A program made the translations under genes and the position numbers. Shown here one piece after another: positions 14,630-17,346 of a DNA stretch of 17,346 nt (the stretch's first letter is position 1; every line of letters starts with the position of its first letter). Location of the stretch: assembly GCA_031546715.1 (NCBI GenBank), contig JAVBKA010000165.1, positions 1-17,346 of the forward strand, in the 5' to 3' direction. The notes beneath the pieces are model-generated. The model made no database searches, was not told the origin of the DNA, and worked only from the letters and a program-made list of their open reading frames with translations. The stretch comes from JAVBKA01 sp031546715 (GTDB lineage Bacteria; Bacillota; Clostridia; Oscillospirales; UBA929).

Positions 14630-15394
14630 CTACTTATCGTCCTTATTCTTGGGTTTACTATGACCGCTTGCGGCGCTTTTGGGAGTCTCTTCCCCACTGT
14701 CAGCACTGCCGACACCTCTGGGCGGCGCGACAAATTTTGGCTTCCTTCTCCTATGATAATCAAGGTACACGCCAAGAACAAACATTGCCACCACCAAAAC
14801 GATTAATATAACAATCGTGGGAACAGGTACTTTGGAGCTGTCTGTGGACAGGTTAATATCAATCTGTGCGCTTGGCTTTGCCGTGGGCTTAATGTCGGGG
14901 GTTGGGGAAACGGCTTCCTTTGTGGAGGTTTCGTCTCCTGTAAAGGGGTTGATGTACACCTCATAGATTTCAAAATTGTCCCAGTGCCATTGCCAAACGG
15001 CTCTCAGCGCATCCTTGACCTCGTGCCCTCGCTCTAAGTGGTCTAGCTTAGCGTTGATTACCTCTAAGAACCTAAAAAACGTGTCCTTGTCAATGGTTTT
15101 AGCAAGAGGCCCAAGGATAATAGTGGAAGGGTAGAGGTGCATCAGAGAATGAGTAGTGCGCTCGTACTCGGACATGGATTCCCAATCGATGTCGTTATTC
15201 TCGGCATTGTCATAAACAGCCTCATATGCCGAACCGCTGTAAATATCTATTAGCTCTGTATATGTTATGGCAGTTTCCATAAAAGATGTAGCCCTGAGAA
15301 AGTCATCGGCAACGGAAACTAAGGCATAAACAGTTGACTGTATGCCAAAAATAGCTATTAACAGGGCGCAAAGAGCCAGTCTTCGATAATTCAT
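14630..15394 (-). CDS. Hypothetical bitopic membrane protein, 254 aa
   Basis: Not recognised. The N-terminal hydrophobic stretch (about residues 6-25, LALCALLIAIFGIQSTVYAL) could be a signal peptide or anchor. The extracytoplasmic part (about 26-188) is helix-prone, with several Trp (RAVWQWHWDNFEIYEVY) and a Pro/Ser/Thr linker before the second membrane helix (about 191-211). It ends in a basic, disordered cytoplasmic tail (DYHRRRKPK, then Lys/Asp-rich KNKDDK). The ATG at 15394 is preferred over a TTG 9 codons upstream because a hydrophobic segment follows directly and GGTGG lies ahead, though both sites are weak. It follows the HTH gene by 44 nt, probably in one operon. Could be a sensor or envelope protein partnered with that gene; unproven. 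Confidence 0.75.
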   Translation of the reverse strand: MNYRRLALCALLIAIFGIQSTVYALVSVADDFLRATSFMETAITYTELIDIYSGSAYEAVYDNAENNDIDWESMSEYERTTHSLMHLYPSTIILGPLAKTIDKDTFFRFLEVINAKLDHLERGHEVKDALRAVWQWHWDNFEIYEVYINPFTGDETSTKEAVSPTPDIKPTAKPSAQIDINLSTDSSKVPVPTIVILIVLVVAMFVLGVYLDYHRRRKPKFVAPPRGVGSADSGEETPKSAASGHSKPKNKDDK

Positions 15395-15438
15395 GTTAAG
15401 CCACCATTTCTTCGACGGCAAGGTAAAGATTTTAGTGA

Positions 15439-17001
15439 TTACTGTAGCGCACTGCGAGCGTCCTTAAAGTCGCGGATTACGCCGTTTCTGTCATAGGAAA
15501 AGGATTTAAACCAATCTTCTAATCGGGAAATGCTTGATTGCTCCCCTAAGAAAGCAGCCATGGGCAGCCCTGTGCGCTTGTCTCCGTGAGACAGCTTGGA
15601 GGGTGAAAAAAATGAGCCGTAGCCGCTTTTCAAGGTGAGCTGGACAGGCACTTGAGGTACATCCATCCATACTATGTGATAATTCGGGTATCGCTCCAAG
15701 GTTGCGGTAATTTGCTCCAAAAGCCGTGCAAGTGCCTTGCCGGTGAGGGTTACGTCGGATTTTGTCAGCAAATCAAGGGCGGAAAGGCTACAGCTTCTGG
15801 TTTTGCGAATTTCGTCTAAAAGTCCCTTGGGAAGAATTTCGACCCATGTGTTTTTTTGCACATGCTCTTTAAAATGCTCGTTGCGCCACCTGATAAGCGA
15901 GGTGCGGTTGGAGGTGTCCTGAATGCCTTGAAGCGTCAGCACTTCGGCGACATCTGGCTCAGGCAGTAAAATAGCCGACAGCATGTTTTTAGTGGTATAA
16001 TACGCGCCCTTAATGCCTTCAAGCTCCATCAGCTTTTGAGCGTATGTTTGAATGTTGCTCATACTATACAGCACATGGGTGGAGTTTTGAACCATGTGCT
16101 TAAAAATATTTGTAAAAGCAGAGGTGTCAAGCATACCACGGTAAAGGTGGGTTGAAATGCTCTCGCCTGATTTAAAGGTCGTCGCGGCCGCATAACCGTT
16201 TGCAACCAGTAGCATATTCATCTGAATATTATCGTAAACATAGATATTACATGCGCCAGAATGGTACAGCGGCAGGGTAGACCACTTGAGCAACACCTCG
16301 GAGACGCCCTTGGCAGGCAGTAAAATGTTGATGGGATGCCCTCTCTGCATCAGTGACACCAAGGAGTTCTGCCAGAGGACTGAAAACTCGGAATCCTCGG
16401 TAATCCAGTCGTAGCTGTCCCCAGGCATGATGTACATTTCAATGTTTGCTGGCATTGCCTGAGAAGAGTGTAGAAAATTTATGGCCGCCTGTCTCCGTCC
16501 TTTTGCGCCTTGAAACAGCTCGTGTTCCGCAGGCTGTCCCTTCTGCACCCTAGTCCACAGGTTTACAGGTCCAGTATCGCTGGGGGTTGGGGTCATTAAC
16601 AGCTTTGACATTGTTCTGACAACGTCCGCAGCTTCAAGCCCTCCAAGCTCAGTGGAGGGAGAATCGGCTTTCGGTGCGGCTTGAGTATAACTTCCCACCT
16701 TGCGTATGCCGTCTGAACGCAACCATGTGGATATGGACTCGGAGGTGTCTTCATATGTATTGAGCTTGCGCCCGATAGTCTGGGATAATAACTCACGGTC
16801 AAGGGGAAGCATGGTCACACCTGCTAAAAATGCACCAATTTCGTCTGGCAACTTGGACTTTTTTGAGGGCGAACGTTCGCCGGAACGCCACCGTGATACT
16901 AAGGAAGGGTCAACTCCCATGCCTCTGGCTAGGTCAATGCTGCTAATTCGGTATACCTGTAGTAATGTGTTTAGTTTGTCTGAAAAGCGCAGAATAATCA
17001 T
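15439..17001 (-). CDS. 520-aa protein with N-terminal XRE-like helix-turn-helix
   Basis: Residues about 9-45 form an XRE-type helix-turn-helix: LLQVYRISSIDLARGMGVDPSLVSRWRSG, with the recognition helix DPSLVSRWRSG. The remaining ~450 residues are unrecognised and mixed alpha/beta, with segments such as INILLPAKGVSEVLLKW, NIYVYDNIQMNMLLVANGYAA and YHIVWMDVPQVPVQLTLKSG; no phospholipase-D HKD, kinase or ATPase motif was found. A single-gene regulator this large is unusual for the XRE class. The GGAG before the ATG at 17001 touches the start with no spacer, so the true start is less sure. The gene has a strong sigma-A promoter (17067-17095) overlapped by an inverted repeat, which suggests autoregulation. 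Confidence 0.75.
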   Translation of the reverse strand: MIILRFSDKLNTLLQVYRISSIDLARGMGVDPSLVSRWRSGERSPSKKSKLPDEIGAFLAGVTMLPLDRELLSQTIGRKLNTYEDTSESISTWLRSDGIRKVGSYTQAAPKADSPSTELGGLEAADVVRTMSKLLMTPTPSDTGPVNLWTRVQKGQPAEHELFQGAKGRRQAAINFLHSSQAMPANIEMYIMPGDSYDWITEDSEFSVLWQNSLVSLMQRGHPINILLPAKGVSEVLLKWSTLPLYHSGACNIYVYDNIQMNMLLVANGYAAATTFKSGESISTHLYRGMLDTSAFTNIFKHMVQNSTHVLYSMSNIQTYAQKLMELEGIKGAYYTTKNMLSAILLPEPDVAEVLTLQGIQDTSNRTSLIRWRNEHFKEHVQKNTWVEILPKGLLDEIRKTRSCSLSALDLLTKSDVTLTGKALARLLEQITATLERYPNYHIVWMDVPQVPVQLTLKSGYGSFFSPSKLSHGDKRTGLPMAAFLGEQSSISRLEDWFKSFSYDRNGVIRDFKDARSALQ

Positions 17002-17066
17002 CTCCAGTATTCTTAACTGTCGTTCTGTAAGGTCTATCTTTAAAAGCTATTTAATCAGTTGACATA

Positions 17067-17095
17067 ACTATAAGGTGTTTTCTGCTAATTGTCAA
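17067..17095 (-). promoter_or_regulatory. Sigma-A promoter of the HTH gene
   Basis: On the minus strand TTGACA (17095-17090) is followed after exactly 17 nt by TATAGT (17072-17067), 6/6 and 5/6 matches to the sigma-A consensus. Transcription would start near 17060, leaving about 58 nt before the ATG at 17001. It is the best-matching sigma-A promoter I found in the window. Confidence 0.8.
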
Positions 17096-17107
17096 GTTTG
17101 TTGACAA
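17089..17107. promoter_or_regulatory. Inverted-repeat operator candidate over the HTH promoter
   Basis: TTGTCAA (17089-17095) and TTGACAA (17101-17107) form a perfect 7-bp inverted repeat around a 5-nt spacer. One arm is the -35 of the minus-strand promoter, so a bound protein would block it. The dyad size suits an XRE-type dimer, and the adjacent gene encodes one. TTGACA also occurs nearby on the plus strand at 17059-17064 and 17153-17158, possible extra half-sites. Confidence 0.5.
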
Positions 17108-17152
17108 GAAAGTTCGATTTTATGGAGGAGATAAAATTAACCTCTTAAATGC

Positions 17153-17181
17153 TTGACATATTATGAAAAGGAGCGCATACT
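17153..17181 (+). promoter_or_regulatory. Sigma-A promoter of the divergent zinc-ribbon gene
   Basis: TTGACA (17153-17158) is followed after 17 nt by CATACT (17176-17181), a 4/6 match to the -10. Transcription would start near 17188, about 24 nt before the TTG at 17212. It faces away from the HTH promoter, making a divergent control region of about 60 bp. Confidence 0.55.
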
Positions 17182-17191
17182 TTTCATAATA
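17159..17191. promoter_or_regulatory. Perfect 12-bp inverted repeat, operator candidate
   Basis: TATTATGAAAAG (17159-17170) and CTTTTCATAATA (17180-17191) are perfect inverted copies with a 9-nt spacer. The left arm starts next to the -35 and the right arm covers the -10 and start point of the plus-strand gene. Because most of it lies upstream of the start, it should act as DNA, as a repressor or activator site, rather than as an RNA hairpin. Confidence 0.6.
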
Positions 17192-17211
17192 CTACTGTAA
17201 GGAGTGATAAC

Positions 17212-17346
17212 TTGTCTGCATCAACAGTAAAATGTCTGTCCTGCGGCGCAAATATCGGTTTTGACATAAAAACACAGTCGTTTTTTTGTAACAATTGGCA
17301 TACTTGCAAAACAATTGAGCAGATTGAATCGGCCAATACAAAGGAA
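17212..17346 (+). CDS. Zinc-ribbon-like protein, partial (N-terminal 45 aa)
   Basis: A reading frame starting with TTG 7 nt after a strong AAGGAG (17199-17204) runs off the window end. The visible 45 residues begin MSASTVKCLSCGANIGFDIK and continue with FFCNNWHTC. CxxC followed about 15 residues later by a CxxxxxC pair resembles a zinc ribbon of the CGANxxFD type seen at the start of many Firmicutes proteins. The rest, and so the function, lies outside. Promoter and inverted repeat upstream suggest a regulated gene divergent from the HTH gene. Confidence 0.7.
   Translation, partial: MSASTVKCLSCGANIGFDIKTQSFFCNNWHTCKTIEQIESANTKE

Noticed and set aside
17101..17129. Second plus-strand promoter from TTGACA at 17101
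   Set aside because: The position 17 nt downstream is GGAGGA, with no -10; the hexamer is better explained as an arm of the dyad.

Overview
The window looks like chromosomal DNA from an endospore-forming, low-to-middle-GC Firmicute, most likely a Clostridia member of the Oscillospiraceae/Ruminococcaceae type. The main reasons are the sporulation genes yabP and yabQ next to rqcP (yabO), divIC and yabR in the Bacillus/Clostridia order, purine-rich Shine-Dalgarno sites, TTG starts and sigma-A/sigma-E-like promoters. The family-level placement is inference from gene content and style, not a search.

Layout. (1) Positions 35-1971, plus strand: rqcP, yabP, yabQ, divIC, yabR. This is the classic translation-quality-control, sporulation and division block, with a sigma-E-like promoter before yabP and an unusual 188-nt overlap of yabQ with divIC. 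(2) Positions 1972-2373: a gene-free stretch full of hairpins that looks like an intergenic repeat element, ending in a terminator for the next minus-strand gene. (3) Positions 2374-3529, minus: an orphan 184-aa membrane-anchored protein with its own extended -10 promoter, and a PhnB-like VOC protein. (4) Positions 3555-9532, minus: a GldA/GldF/GldG/DUF4340 ABC system followed by mnmE. (5) Positions 9662-14405, minus: mfd, pth and a stand-alone GlmU-type acetyltransferase. (6) Positions 14429-14621: a 193-bp imperfect palindrome. (7) Positions 14630-17001, minus: an unrecognised bitopic membrane protein and a 520-aa protein with an N-terminal XRE-like helix-turn-helix. (8) Positions 17002-17346: a divergent regulatory region with two inverted-repeat operator candidates and the start of a plus-strand zinc-ribbon-like gene that runs off the window.

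How the genes relate. All genes from 17001 down to 2374 point the same way, with short gaps or overlaps inside sub-blocks. The ABC genes are tightly coupled: ATPase to permease 2 nt, permease to GldG 14 nt, GldG to DUF4340 a 4-nt overlap, then mnmE 23 nt on. In Bacillus subtilis glmU, pth, mfd and yabO-yabP-yabQ-divIC-yabR lie in one co-directional run. Here the same set is split into two convergent halves, with mnmE and the ABC system between them. No rRNA, tRNA, CRISPR array, transposase or phage gene was seen. The least explained parts are the hairpin-rich repeats, the Gld-like ABC system, the truncated GlmU and the HTH/membrane-protein pair with its operators.
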